The notes under the pieces are model-generated. The model worked only from the letters and a program-made list of their open reading frames with translations. It searched no databases and was not told the origin of the DNA. A DNA stretch of 64,000 bases, from the NCBI GenBank assembly GCA_948474755.1, contig CAOLHI010000149.1:62001-126000 (forward strand), in the 5' to 3' direction. A program made the position numbers and the translations under genes. Positions 24,027 through 63,727 of the stretch are shown here, piece after piece. The stretch is from Ctenosaura bakeri (taxonomy: Eukaryota; Chordata; Lepidosauria; Squamata; Iguanidae). Numbering within the stretch: the stretch's first letter is position 1; the number at the start of each line of letters is the position of its first letter.

Positions 24027-24535
24027 TGGAGGAGCATTGGGCTACCACGCTGGTGATGATGGTTTGCATCCCTGCTTGGCCATAGAAACCTAGTAGGTGA
24101 TCTTGGGTAAGTTACAGTCCCTCAGCCTCAAACCCCTTCTGAACAAATGTTGCCAAGAAAACTCTGTGCTGGGTTCACCTTAGGATTGCCATAAGCTGGA
24201 AATGACATAGAGCAGAGCTTTCCAAACTTTTCATGTTTGTAACACACCTTTTAGATATGTATCATTTCGTGACACAGTAATTCAGTAGGTAATTCAGTAA
24301 GTGGAGGCAGGCCCTCCATCTGAGCCTGGCCTGTCACCCTCACCAGGGTCTTCCTTGGCCCAGGCAGCTGCAGTAACGGGAGCGGGGGAGAGACAGCCCG
24401 TTCACCGGAGCCTGGCCCAGCCTGGCAGTGGGAGAGGCAGCCCCTCCACCCATTACGTTTGCATGACACACCTACACAGTGCACACAGTTTGGAAAGCTC
24501 TGACTTAGAGGCACACAACAGCAAACTTGTGGCCT
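24027..24535 (+). mobile_element. tRNA-derived SINE, split by a hAT MITE
   Basis: The left part, 24027-24212, has the head, GGTTTGCATCCCTGC and GCCATAAGCTGGAAATGAC. The right part from 24511 is GCACACAACAGCAA, the SINE tail. Removing 24213-24502 plus one target copy restores an ordinary SINE end. Confidence 0.8.
24213..24502. mobile_element. hAT-type MITE with 8-bp target duplication
   Basis: Ends CAGAGCTTTCCAAACT and AGTTTGGAAAGCTCTG are perfect 16-bp inverted repeats. The flanks are ACATAGAG (24205-24212) and ACTTAGAG (24503-24510), 7 of 8 identical. CAGAG ends and 8-bp duplications fit the hAT superfamily. Interior GC-rich and non-coding. Confidence 0.9.
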
Positions 24536-25134
24536 AAATAGAGTTGCAGCTCCCACAAGAAAACCGATTGAATCACTGTAGCTTACATAAAAGTTGATTT
24601 ATCAGGTTCCTGTTGATTAAGTGAGCCTTATTCCACTTGAAAGCAACAGTTGGATTTAGGCCTGCATTCTGTTTTTTGTGATTGATTTACTTCTTGTCAT
24701 TACTGATGCATTATCTACACTTTAACAGAGGTAATATGTATTATTGTATCCTGAAATAACATAAAGAAAATCCTCTAAGTACATTAACTGTACCCTTCTA
24801 GGTATTTTAAACTGCCCAACATTGCTGTGCATAACTTGGATCAAATTTTCACAGTCCAAAAAATGCAAAGATTTAGTTGAATCAGTGATTAAAAATAGGA
24901 TTTTATGTTGCTGATTTAAATCAGTTGTTTTATTTTGTTTATTTATAGCCATCTCCACATTTTTTACCCACTTTTATTCCAGTTAAATGGTGCTATGCTG
25001 GTAACTTAAAGAAGAGCTTGTTGGTTGCTCCTTTTCTCAAATATTGCAACTTTTGATACCGTAGTCAGCTGCTGTGCATGGTTTGTTTGTGTAAAACATA
25101 CATAGGAATAGCAACTGGAGAGGTTCAAGGAGTG

Positions 25135-25545
25135 ATGGTAGCAGCTGTGTTAGTTTGTTACAGTGAAAGTTTTGTGGCACTTTAAGGTACTGTTTTCTGA
25201 ACTCCTATCTACTTTAGCAGTTAAGTAGTGTAACTCTGGTTGGCAGATGCTGGTCGTAGGAGGTGGGATGTAGGGGGACATCCAAACAGTAGCAGCAAAT
25301 GATGATCTTAACGGTAGCATTTTAACAGGTATTGAGAAGAGATAAGGACACCCAGTATACATGAACAGATTAACACTTGTGAGGTGATAAAAATATCTTT
25401 GACCAGTCCAAGTACAGTTAACCCTCAAGGTGATCTCTGGTGGATAAGGATAGATACAGAGGACCTGAGGGGATGGAAATATGAAAATTGCTGGAACAAT
25501 TATTTTACTATCAGCAAAAGTAGATGATAAGTCAATCCACATAGA
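25135..25545 (+). repeat. unclassified dispersed repeat, copy 1
   Basis: It contains TTTTGTGGCACTTTAAGG near its start, then TGATCTTAACGGTAGCATTTTAACAGG and GACCAGTCCAAGTACAGTTAACCC. It aligns loosely with 45975-46345. The antisense open frames in the two copies share a STWTxQR-like string, which marks a common repeat, not a host gene. Confidence 0.5.
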
Positions 25546-26318
25546 TGAGCTGTTTGAACATATTGTTGGGAGACAAAAAAAACCTTTACTCTTTAGTTTA
25601 CATAGGAGATAGCATTAATCCTCCTGATGAGTTTTTATGAACTGCTTCCCACACTCAAATGCTGTCTTGAAAGTTCTTTTATTGGAAGATCGACACCTTG
25701 AGGTCAGAAACAGTGTCTTGGGATACAGAAGAGTCCCCATCTCATTTTGAATGTTGTTGCTGCTGATATCTCATTGGTGTCTGTGTATAAGTGGGGGCAA
25801 CTTCCGAGGAGGCATTTTGGATATATTTTTGCGAGTAAGCCCCCTCCAGCCTATCGGACTCTTGAACAAAAAAGGTAAATTATGCCTTTAGAAGACTTTT
25901 AAGTGAGCACAATATGCCATTTAAAAATGTGTAAATGTATGTAAATTACATCTACATTGCATGTAAATATAATCCTTCCTCTGCACTCTTCCTCTTATAA
26001 AAATTATTTGGGGGCCTACTACAGACTGAGGTAGGATTTACATTCAAATGATAATTTACACTTGCATAGATTTTGAGGACACAGTTTGCCATTTGGGAGA
26101 CAGTCTTTTCTGGTTGGAGTGGGCCCTAGGGGCCTCATGTGAATTGCAGCCCAACACCTAGCCTTCCTTGCATAGAGATTAGGTCATCTGTTCTGTATGA
26201 AGACACTGGGGAGTTGCTGGTGAATGGTGGTATCATTCACATAAGAAGGTGAGAAGATGTCTGTGGTAGCCTAGATGTTGTGGATAATGCTGTTAGATCC
26301 TATACTAGACTAGTGTTT

Positions 26319-26550
26319 CTGAGAGCCAGCTTGGGTAGTGGTTTGAGTGTTGGATGTGACTCTGGAGAGCAGAGTTCAAACCCCAGCTCAAACATGGAGA
26401 CCCACTGGCTAACCTTGGGCAAGTTGTGTTCTCTCAGCCTCAGAGGTAGGCAAAGGCAAATCTTTGCTGAACAGATAGAGTAAACCTCATGATAGGTTTG
26501 GCTTAGGTTCACCATAAGTCAGAAACAGCTTGAAGGCACACAACAACAAT
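26319..26550 (+). mobile_element. tRNA-derived SINE, near full length
   Basis: GAGAGCCAGCTTGGGTAGTGG head, AGAGTTCAAACCCCAGCTC (box B), CTCTCAGCCTCAGAGG and tail AGCTTGAAGGCACACAACAACAA. Confidence 0.9.
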
Positions 26551-27983
26551 AGTGTTTCCAGAGTAGTCAGGTGAGCAGAGTTGGCGTCTGGACCTGCCAC
26601 AGGGTCTGGTTCCTGTGTTTGTATCTTTTTAACTTAGGTGCCTACCTGTTTGCAAGTGGTGTCTTACCATCCAGAGCCCGAGAAAAGTGGAATTGACCAG
26701 AATGGACTTAGGTTACTGATACTGGTAGTCGTAGCTAGGAATGACATGGTGATGACATGAGCCTAAATTCACTTTTAGTCCTGACTGTAGTGAACCTATT
26801 TACTACATTAGATTTTTCTGTGTGTTGACTCACCATGTAGCAGTTGACTGAATAGGCCTGCCGTAGTTGAAACTAACCAACAGGATGGTTTGTTGTTACC
26901 TGTTTGGATTTTCTCCTGTAGGATGTTGTTTCTGCATATATGGATAGCCTGTTAATTGGTTTCTTGGGAAGGTTTTCTAGTCTTAGAGAAACTATAATTG
27001 CAGAGGAAACAGTCATGCTGTCATACAAGTGGTTGTGGATTTTGAGGATTAATTGTTGCTGTGACAGATAACTGTATTTTGAATGTATGTCTCCATGGCA
27101 TAAAATTAAACAGCTTTTATGACCACTTTTGCCAAGTTTCCATTCAAACTGCATTCAGTTGTTCTTTTAATAGAAGTTGTTTGTAATGCAAACTTCTCTG
27201 AACAGTTACCATTGATGCCAGTTAGGCCTTGGAGATGAATTCATCTTTGTGATTTGTTTCTTTAAATTAAGGTGGGCAAGCTGCAGTGGGCAGTTTTTGC
27301 CCCTGGTATCTGCTTGGGCTTCACTAGCACTCCAAAATAAGACCAGAAGTGGCAGAAAGATGATGACTTTTGCCTTTGTACAATTCTGTGGGAGGAGGAA
27401 ATAAAGAAGGCGGAGGGGATCCTGCAGTTTTTTGTAACGGACAGTCACAGCTCCTGGATACTTCCAGAAGTGGCAGTTTTCCTTTTCCAGAGATTTGTTC
27501 TTTCACAGCAGAGATGTTTAAAGGCATTCTGGACAGGACTCAGGGCCTGCAAACGTAGCCCTGAGCAGATATATGCAGGGCATGAACCACATGTGTTCTA
27601 GCTCTGCTCAGTTTATCTGTCCTATTAAAATTACTGGGTTTTCTGTGTGAACGGTCAGAGAGTAAAGTCAGACATCTGCTTTTTTATTGTTGAGTTATAG
27701 AACGCACTGAGTTGCAAGGATAAAATGATAGAATCCTACTAATTCTTTGAAATACTTGCAAGGAGGGAAGTGAAACACATTTGATAAATAATGCTTATGG
27801 GAAGATTCATACATAGCTGCATGAGAATACATGTATGTTTATATTCTGTTGATTTATTTGCCAGAAAAATAGTACTAGTCCTTTGAAATAGTGCAGATGG
27901 AAAAATAGAGAGTAGCCACTGGGCAGAACACAGCCTCAGTGCCTTTTTTGAATTCCCAGCACCCCACACCCTTTTCCCAAAAA

Positions 27984-28041
27984 CTCTTTAGGCTCTCTTT
28001 CCCCCAAAAAACCTCTTTAGGCTCTCTTTCCCCCAAAAAAC
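27984..28041 (+). repeat. 29-bp tandem duplication
   Basis: Two copies of a unit beginning CTCTTTAGGCTCTC and ending CCCCCAAAAAAC at 27984-28012 and 28013-28041, with a partial copy just before. It lies 317 bp upstream of the first coding exon. Confidence 0.85.
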
Positions 28042-28357
28042 CATCTAGTTGACTTCCTTTGGCAAGAAAGGCAACTGGCAGCAAAGCTGCCCCCCACTTT
28101 GTTGCAGTTGGCCTCTACATTCCTTAGGACCATGGGTGGCATTTTGAAACAAAGAATTTATTTTCCCCAGGGGACAGGGTGGAGTTAGTGAGGTTGCAGA
28201 TCTCCATGGTAGGATGGTCTGTGGCAGCCTCCCTTCCAGCTCCTGGTAGTTGCCTGCTCCTAATGTTGATACTCAAAGATACAATGTTCTGATAACCAAC
28301 ACAGTGTTTGTTTTATGGTCAGCCTTCTAACAGCACTGACCTTTTCCTTTGTTCTAG

Positions 28358-28429
28358 GTATACCTTGGATACAGTCTCTGGCCTATTGGCTGGTAGACAT
28401 ATTTAGTCTGAAAGGAAGAACTCTACCAA
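28358..28429 (+). other. SMAD4: 5'UTR part of the first coding exon
   Basis: The acceptor TTTGTTCTAG ends at 28357 after a pyrimidine-rich tract. The following 72 nt lead into the ATG at 28430. An in-frame TAG at 28406-28408 lies upstream of the ATG, so the reading frame does not extend further 5'. Confidence 0.8.
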
Positions 28430-56746
<28,317 letters not shown>

Positions 56747-57795
56747 GACCCCTTGCTGCTCTTAGCTCTTCTAGAGTGAGGATGGTGGATTGTAAAATAC
56801 CATTTTGTTTATTACTGGAAGGTATATTTTACTTCCATTCTGCTTAATCTCTTAACCAGGTTTTAAAGAGAAAATGTCTTTGCCACCTTGCTCTCAGCAG
56901 AAAGAATCTGAATTTGCAGTAAGTTCGAACAAACACCCCCACCTTCAGACTTTGCTTTTGAGGTTGTGGGAGGCTGGCATCAACCAGCCAGCTTTTTACT
57001 GTGGTCTTGTGTGATCACTGCTATGCCTACCTGTTCTTTGGGAATCTCACACGGCTCAATGGAGCCTGCTCCAAATTCTCACTGAGGCATGATACTGCCA
57101 CCTTAAATGATCCTATGCATTTCAGGGAGCCTAGAAATGGGGCTCCACTTATGCAGTTCTTCAGGCTGTCCTTGAATCCACCCCAAATGAGCAAAATCAT
57201 GTTGATTATTCTAAAGGGAGGATTTTAGTGCTCTGCTTTACTACAGCACTGGAGCTTCTCTCATAGGGAGACTCTTGTATGTAAAATATTTATGTACACA
57301 TATTCTTTTAAAACACACTAAAAATGGATGGGCTTCAAAGCTGGTACTAAATCCAAGTGCAACATGAAAAATTCAACAAGGAGAATTGCCAGCCAAATTA
57401 TATAACAAATGTCTAATGGCAGGAACATATTTTCATCACTATTCCCAACTGATTTTTAACTACAGCAAAGAGCTTGTTAAAATGTGTGCAGTTGAGATAG
57501 CATGAATGTGTGTTTTACTGAACTTGGAGTGCCATCTTTAAACTTCATTATCATGTTTATGGTTGCATCACTGAAAACCCAGTTTTTTTTAATCTTTTGG
57601 AATTTCTACTCAGGGCAAGATGGCAAACTTGTTTTTATACCTCTTGGTTATTTTAAGCTCTTTATCCCATCAACAATCTATCTATTTGCATTGACTTTGT
57701 ATAGAGAATTTCAAGTAGAAGTTGGAAATGTATTGGCTGTATGACAGATGCAATATTATGCTTTCTCTAGTTAATAAAAATATTGGAAAAATTCT
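56747..57795 (+). other. SMAD4: SMAD4 3'UTR (proximal form)
   Basis: About 1.05 kb from the stop to just beyond the AATAAA at 57773. It contains AT-rich stretches and a TATTTAT-type element near 57284-57292. No repeat insertion is visible in it. Human SMAD4 also has much longer 3'UTR forms, so transcripts may continue past this site. Confidence 0.65.
57773..57778 (+). terminator. SMAD4: AATAAA polyadenylation signal (proximal)
   Basis: Canonical hexamer about 1.03 kb after the stop, followed within 25 nt by A-rich then TTTTGT/GTGAG-containing sequence. It is the first clear signal downstream of the stop codon. Confidence 0.6.
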
Positions 57796-57897
57796 CAAAA
57801 CTTTGTGAGATACTTAAATGTTTTGTTTTATTATTTTTCTGTACTTTAAGCCTAATTTTCTTGGTCAGTTTGCTTCAGGGCTTGGAAAAGTTACTTT

Positions 57898-57985
57898 TTA
57901 GGGCTATAAATCCCAGAATTTCCCAACTACCATGGCAATTGGCTGGTGAATTCTGGGAGCTGTAGCTAAAATCCCTTTTCAAGCT
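57898..57985. repeat. MITE remnant
   Basis: GGCTATAAATCCCAGAATTTCCC is inversely matched by GAATTCTGGGAGCTGTAGC, around a CCATGGCAATTGG centre. Confidence 0.55.
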
Positions 57986-59029
57986 GTAATTTGGTCCTTA
58001 AGTGCAATAAGCAAGGAGTTTGCTCATAGATTTGGTGCACCAGTGATGTTGTTTTTCTTTCACTGATCATGGTGCTGAAAAGAAAACATGGTGGCCAGGA
58101 TCAGTTCCCGCTTGCAGGCGTACAGGACAGGGAGACAGGGCAACGTCCTTATGCCCCACACAGCACCTAATACTCCCGCCTCCCGCCTGTATTTCCCTCT
58201 CCTTCCTTATCCAGCTGACACAGGAAATTCAAATTATTCAAAACTTTTTTACCAACTCAGAAGATGACCCTGATTCACCAGGCAACATATTTCTTAAAAT
58301 GTCAGTTATTTTTGTGTAAGTGCTTGTTAAATTGTAGGTGGCGGCTTCAGAGGCATTCCTCCTATTTTGTACAAGAAGGAATTCCTCTCCAAGAGGGTGC
58401 CTACTGTGACAAAGTATGCATTATCTCTTCAAATCTTCACCTTTTCCTATGCAAATATTGCATTAAATTGAACACTTAGTTAAAACTAATCCAGGTAATT
58501 GATGAAAGCTTTGTTTGGGTTACAGCCGTAATGGAAATTTTATGTACCTTGCACTCATTTTTCTTAATTTGGATCCTTCCCCTCCCTGGCTGCTCTTAAC
58601 ACAAAGTATGGCTGTTTATGTCCCCAAAAGAGAGTCTTTTCCCTTCTTACAGTTCTGTTCTGAAGTAGTGGTGCTGGACAAATGCAGATTTGGCAGAATG
58701 GTTAATGATTTCATTATAAGTCTGATGACCATGCTCAGGTGCAAGAAAGTGCTACAGGACCCCAAGGTGCTCTACAGTCTTTTCAGAACACTCACTGAAT
58801 GTTAAAGCAGTTGAATAGGTTTTCCTATGTGAGACTAACCTCAGAGGTGCAATGTGCCAATTACCTTTTTTTGAGAACCCATGGGAAGCCTTTCAGGAGT
58901 GTGTGTGCCAGTTTCTGCTTGTGTACTCCCCTGTGTTTTTTGCAGCTATGGTCTTGTGCTCCATGAGTGGTCAGTGGTCCAGGGGTACCATCATAAGGCT
59001 CCAGCTTCTTTTTATTTTAAACTAGACAT

Positions 59030-59155
59030 TTCCAACCTGGCACCCTCTAGTTTATTTTCCATCATCCCTACCCAGTGGCCATACTGACTGAAAATGTTGG
59101 GAGATGCAGTCCAGCACATCTGGAGGGTGTCAAGATTGGGGAAGGTTGCTTTAAG
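59030..59155 (-). repeat. short MITE-like repeat
   Basis: ATTTCCAACCTGGCACCCTC at the left and GGAGGGTGTCAAGATTGGGG at the right are inverted. The inner GGGAGATGCAGTCCAGCACATC belongs to the CCAGATGTTG family. Confidence 0.55.
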
Positions 59156-59391
59156 CAAATGCTCAAATGCTTCTTCCCTGGGAATTGCGTGCATGCTATC
59201 ATAAAAAAATGGAGCACTGTGTCTAAAAGAAGTTGGATGCCTCACCACTGTACAAGTTATGAGAATGAAATAAATCTGCATACTTGCCTATTTTGCATAA
59301 TTAGTCTAGCTGCTAGTCTGGTCATGTTGAAAATCCTGCCTAGGACACTTCCTTTTCCACTTACTTTACTGTCTTTGCTCTTCTTTTGGAC

Positions 59392-59397
59392 AATAAA
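59392..59397 (+). terminator. possible distal polyadenylation signal
   Basis: AATAAA in TTTTGGACAATAAAGGTTTCC, 2.65 kb after the SMAD4 stop. A longer SMAD4 3'UTR could end here, but it lies beyond a MITE at about 59030-59155, which argues for caution. Confidence 0.25.
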
Positions 59398-60869
59398 GGT
59401 TTCCTAAAAATTAAATGTGATAATTCTTTTCAAGCTCAGTTAGGCTCACAAGACTGTCAGTTATGCATGCAGATATGGATTTGTGATGTACCCAGAGCCA
59501 CATGTGTTCCAGGCTGTGAAACTTTCAGAAAAATGGGTCTTTTTTTGCTTCAGTTCTAAAGAGTGTAGGGGGGAAAAGGACACCTTTCAATTTTTGTTTG
59601 GTTATTAGACTTCTCCAGAGCTAATATTGGTTTAAATTCCCTTCTGTTAGTTTTTAAGCAGAACTGCTCTAGCGTGTATGCTTATTTCTTCAGAATGAAA
59701 CGGTGCACTGAGATGAAGATGAATAGGTAAGAAAGACACATTGCAATGAGGTGGGGAATGAAGTCACCATGTCCAAGGGCCAGTTTTTCACCAGGAGGAT
59801 TGCTATACTCTATACTAGCCCTGCTCCAGCTGGAATTTGCTTGAGCTCTGGGTTTGCAAAATTCCTTTGGAAAGGAAGATGGTCAAAATAAGGTAGGTGT
59901 GTGCACGCGCACATACATCTTTTAAAAAGGAGAATCACTGCTTCTGGAAACTTCTGGTAGTACTAATGGTATTTCTTGGCAAGATTTTTTTCATTGGGAT
60001 GGAATCCAGGAGGCGTTTAGGAGTTGTATGTTCCCATAGGCTGTGTGATACCCCTAATTTAAAGACTCCCAGACATTTTTACAAATGTTCACAATTTTTA
60101 AACCTTCACTAAGTAGAGAAAAAGGTGGCTGAAGATTTGCATGAATCTGCATATTGTAGAGGGGTAACTGCCTGGTGCAGCACGGACAGCAAGCAGCTTT
60201 GACATCTTTGTAACATAATCTCATATGCTGTATCATAATCTATGTTGTAAAGAAGTAAATCTTTACAAGTTCAGAGGTTTAGTCATGTCAGTGGACATAT
60301 GACTAAAGCATGAAAGACTTAATTCATTTATCGTGCCACACAGGACATAATACATGCCAAATGATGGCCAAGATCCTAGATCAGTTCAGCATAGTGTAAA
60401 TATCCTCCAGCGAATTACATGATGCAAGTCCTGTACTGATTACCAACATAGTTCTCTGTCTGTGGGTCTGGTCAGTCTGCATGGCAGATGATGGACAGTG
60501 CAATTGCAACGCACAAAGGCTATATATAGAGGCAGTGCACAGCTTTGTATTTTGATGTGTAACTACATGCACAATGGTTCTACATGTGCAACTCTGCTTA
60601 TGCTGCTATCAGCTGGATACAACCATTACATGTTATCCAAAAATCTGCTCTGCATGTGTTGTGCAACTTAAGTCTGTGTAAGTAACTAACAGCATGCCAA
60701 CTAGTAAATCCATTGGGCAAATTTGACATAAACTTTGGATGAAATTGGCCAGGTCCATGCCTCCAACTTGAATCCCCCCCTGCCCAGTTACATGCAGGGT
60801 TTTTGGTAGCTGAGGAATTTGTATTAGTCTTTGTTCGGGGGACTTAACAAATTATCCTCAAGGTGGTTC
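59398..60869. other. intergenic, nothing recognised
   Basis: No gene, RNA gene or named repeat seen. Open frames are short and featureless. Confidence 0.4.
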
Positions 60870-61382
60870 AAGAATAATGAGTTGGGTTGTACATCTCCTC
60901 TTGCTGGTTGTGATCCGTTCCTGAGCAAAATTCAAAGTGCTAGTGATGACCTTTAAAGCCCTAGATGCCTTGTGTCTAGATTATTTAAAAAAACATACAC
61001 ATCTACATTACCCTAACTGATTTCTAAGATCTGTGAGAGAAGGCTTTTCCTCAGTCTCCCCACAATCACAGGCATGCCTGGTGAGAACACAGGAGAAAGC
61101 CTCCTCCGTGGCTGCTCCCAGGCTGTGGAACTCCCTTCGATGGGAGGTCTGGTCGGATCCCTCCCTGCTGTCTTATTAGGAGAGAAAGACCTTTTTATTT
61201 AAGGAGGATTTTGGTTTTTAATATGATGTTTCTCTTCCATTATGATATATATGTTTTTAAAAAACTTGTTTCTAATCTGCATTTTTTACTAGTGTCTTTT
61301 TTAAATAGAATTTGATTTAATTGTGTTTTAACTTGTACTGGAAGCTGCCTTCAATCCCATGTTGGGAGAAAGGCAGGATATA
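60870..61382 (+). mobile_element. L2 LINE 3' end
   Basis: The + strand encodes a decayed C-terminal L2 ORF2 stretch, with FKALDALCLDY and then GEKASSVAAPRLWNSL, followed by the AT-rich 3'UTR and the terminal motif TGGGAGAAAGGCAGGATATAAG. 5'-truncated. Confidence 0.75.
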
Positions 61383-61394
61383 AGAAAGGATTGA

Positions 61395-61505
61395 TGGGGA
61401 ATATGCTACCCTCCAGATGTTGCTGAACTGCAGATCCTAACAGCTTTAGCCAGCATAACTAATGGTGAGGAATGCTGGGAGTTGCAATTCACCTACATAG
61501 TTTAC
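61395..61505 (+). repeat. short MITE-like repeat
   Basis: CCCTCCAGATGTTGCTGAACTG, GCCAGCATAACTAATGGTGAGG and GCTGGGAGTTGCAATTC. Confidence 0.55.
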
Positions 61506-61519
61506 ACCTCTGCTCTATA

Positions 61520-61655
61520 TGTGTGTTTATGTGACTTTAAGTTGTCTGTTGACTTAGGGGGACCCCATGAATTTCATAGGGTTTTCTTAGGCAAGGAATA
61601 CTCAGAGGTGGTTTTGCCAGTTCTATCCCCTGAAATATAGCCTATAGCATCTGAT
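61520..61655 (-). mobile_element. 5S-rRNA-derived SINE, 3' part only
   Basis: The reverse complement matches the non-5S body of the SINE at 2255-2490: ATAGCCTATAGCA, GGCAAGGAATACTCAGAGGTGG and CATGAATTTCATAGGGTTTTC. The 5S-like head is mostly missing. Confidence 0.75.
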
Positions 61656-61839
61656 ACTTGTTGCATTGTAACAAAACAAAACAAGACTAATTTTAAGCTT
61701 CTACAGTAATTTGATGCCATGGAAATAGCCACTAGATGTCCTCACAACTCCGCCTTTGAGAGGATTTGTCTCAGTATGTGCATGCTGCTCTGTACTTTGC
61801 TAATGAAGAAGGAACATTTTATTTGACAAATCTAGCTCA

Positions 61840-61969
61840 ATGATTTCCAAATTCTAGCCCTCTGGGTTTTTTGGACTTGGACTCCCAGAGGTCCCAGTTA
61901 TGTTGACTGTTCAGGGATTCTGGGAGCTGAAGTCCATAACACCTGGAAGACCAGAGTTTGTGAAACACT
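61840..61969. mobile_element. hAT-like MITE remnant
   Basis: Ends ATGATTTCCAAATTCTAG and CAGAGTTTGTGAAACACTG are inverted. The inner arms GGACTTGGACTCCCAGAGG and CTGGGAGCTGAAGTCC also pair. CTAG-containing flanks may be a worn target duplication. Confidence 0.6.
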
Positions 61970-62389
61970 GGCCTAGCCTGACCCCGTTAATGAAACATTA
62001 ATGCATTGTCGGCATGGAGGGCATTTTCCCATCTACCCCATTACCTCAGTCGCTTCTGCATTTGGAGGCCAACAGAGGCCTGCTACTTCAGCCACGCAAA
62101 CAGAACAAACTTGAAACAAGCGGGGTGATAACACAATGGAAGACAACAAAGACTTTGGCGATGGGGTGGGTGGAAATGCAGATGTTAAACATGTCTGGTT
62201 AAAATGAAAATGACTTGCTTTTTAGTTTTGGAGCAGTAAATTTGGTTTCAGTGCTTTCGCTGAGAATTTTATACCTCTTTTACTTGACAATGACGGAAGC
62301 ACAGAGTCTTTGCAAAGCTGATTTCTGCATTCTGCTCAATGAATAATAAACCATTCCCTCTGAACTGTTATCATTTTGAAGGGTACTTA
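61970..62389. other. intergenic, nothing recognised
   Basis: No repeat family or gene recognised between the MITE and the CR1 copy. Confidence 0.4.
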
Positions 62390-62471
62390 GAATCATAGAA
62401 TCATAGAAATGTAGAGTTGGAAGAGACCACACGGGCCATCCAGTCCAACCCCCTGACATGCAGGAACACCC

Positions 62472-63101
62472 TCAAAGCACTTCCGACAGATGGCCATCTA
62501 GCCTTTGCTTAAAAACCTCCAAAGAAGGAGACTCCACTATACTCCGAGGCAGCAGATTCCACTGCTGGACAGCCCTGACCATCAGGAAGTTCTTCCTGAG
62601 GTTCAGGTGGAATCTCCTTTCCTGCAGCGTGAATCCATTGCTCCTTGTCCTAGTCACTGGAGCAGCAGAAAACAAGCCCACTCCCTCCTCGACATGACAT
62701 CCCTCCCAATATTTAAAGATAGCTATCATGCCCCCTCTTAACCTTCTCTTCTGCAGACTAAACAGACCCCGCTCCCTAAGCCATTCCTCATAGGGCATGG
62801 CTTCCAGACCCTTTACCATTTTGGTCGCCCTCCTCTGGACTTGCTCCAGCTTGACCATGTCCTTCTTGAATTGGGGTGCCCAGAACTGGACACAGTATTC
62901 AAGATGAGGTCTAACCAAAGCAGAGTAGAGTGGTACCAGTACCTCCCTCAATCTAGACACCATACTCCTATTGATGCAGCCGAGAATTGCATTGGCTTTC
63001 TTGGCTGCCGCATCACACTGCTGACTCATGTTCAGTTTGTGGTCTATTAAGACTTCTAGATCCCTTTCACAGGTACTGCTATCCAGCCACATGACCCCCA
63101 T
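62472..63101 (-). pseudogene. CR1 ORF2 C-terminal region
   Basis: 209 open codons containing [58 protein letters not shown] and WNLLPRSIVESPS, the conserved CR1 C-terminal block after the RT. It is in a different frame from the RT region and lacks an authentic start of its own. Confidence 0.85.
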
Positions 63102-63727
63102 CTTATATTTATTCCATTTTTTCTACCTAAGAGTAGGACCTTGCATTTCTTTCTGTTGAATTTCATTTTGTTCGCCTTGGCCCAGCTCTCCAATCTATCC
63201 AGGTCATTTTGAATTTTGATCCTGTCCACTGGCGTATTAGCAACCCCTCCCAATTTGGTGTCATCTGCAAATTTGATGAGCATGCCCTCTATTGCTTCAT
63301 CCAAGTCATTGATAAAAATATTGAACAGCACTGGGCCCAGGACAGAACCCTGTGGCACCCCGCTAGTCACTTCTCTCCAGGATGAAAAGAAGCCATTCAT
63401 GATCACCCTTTGGGTTTGGCTGGTCAACCAATTACAAATCCAACTAACGGTAGCCCTGTCCAGCCCACATTTTACCAGCTTCATTGCAAGAATGTCATGG
63501 GGAACTTTGTCAAAGGCCTTACTGAAATCGAGATATGCTACATCCACAGCATTCCCTTCATCTATCAAGCTAGTAACTCTATCATAAAAAGAGATAAGAT
63601 TAGTCTGGCATGACTTATTTTTGAGAAATCCATGTTGATTTCTCATGATTACTGCGTTGCTTTCTAAGTGATTAGAAACTGACTGCTTAATGATCTGCTC
63701 CAGGATCTTTCCGGGTACTGATGTCAA
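63056..63727 (-). pseudogene. CR1 ORF2 reverse transcriptase region
   Basis: 223 open codons with [22 protein letters not shown], the Asp in [14 protein letters not shown] (about residue 67), [12 protein letters not shown] and the catalytic FADD box (residues 153-156). This is a non-LTR RT of the CR1 clade. The frame ends in unrelated residues just as the C-terminal frame begins, so one frameshift near the T-run at about 63115-63120 separates them. The ORF probably continues upstream in frame beyond 63727. Confidence 0.88.

Larger units (their letters stand above)
12722..28357 (+). other. SMAD4: SMAD4 intron 1 (about 15.6 kb)
   Basis: Large first intron holding only transposon remnants and unique AT-rich sequence. 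CR1 pieces are at 13358-13495 and 19408-20500, SINEs at 15280, 21938, 24027 and 26319, a hAT MITE at 24213, and an unclassified repeat at 25135-25545. A TA-rich microsatellite lies at about 18655-18700. It may be split by the candidate exon 14533-14574. Stretches 16,810-19,340, 20,510-21,930 and 22,170-24,020 show nothing I can name. Confidence 0.7.
57796..59391. other. downstream of SMAD4, MITE remnants
   Basis: A small MITE-like piece at 57898-57985 (AAATCCCAGAATT ... AATTCTGGGAGCTGTAGCT, inverted arms) and another at 59030-59155. It may lie within a long SMAD4 3'UTR. No open frame resembles a known protein. Confidence 0.45.
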
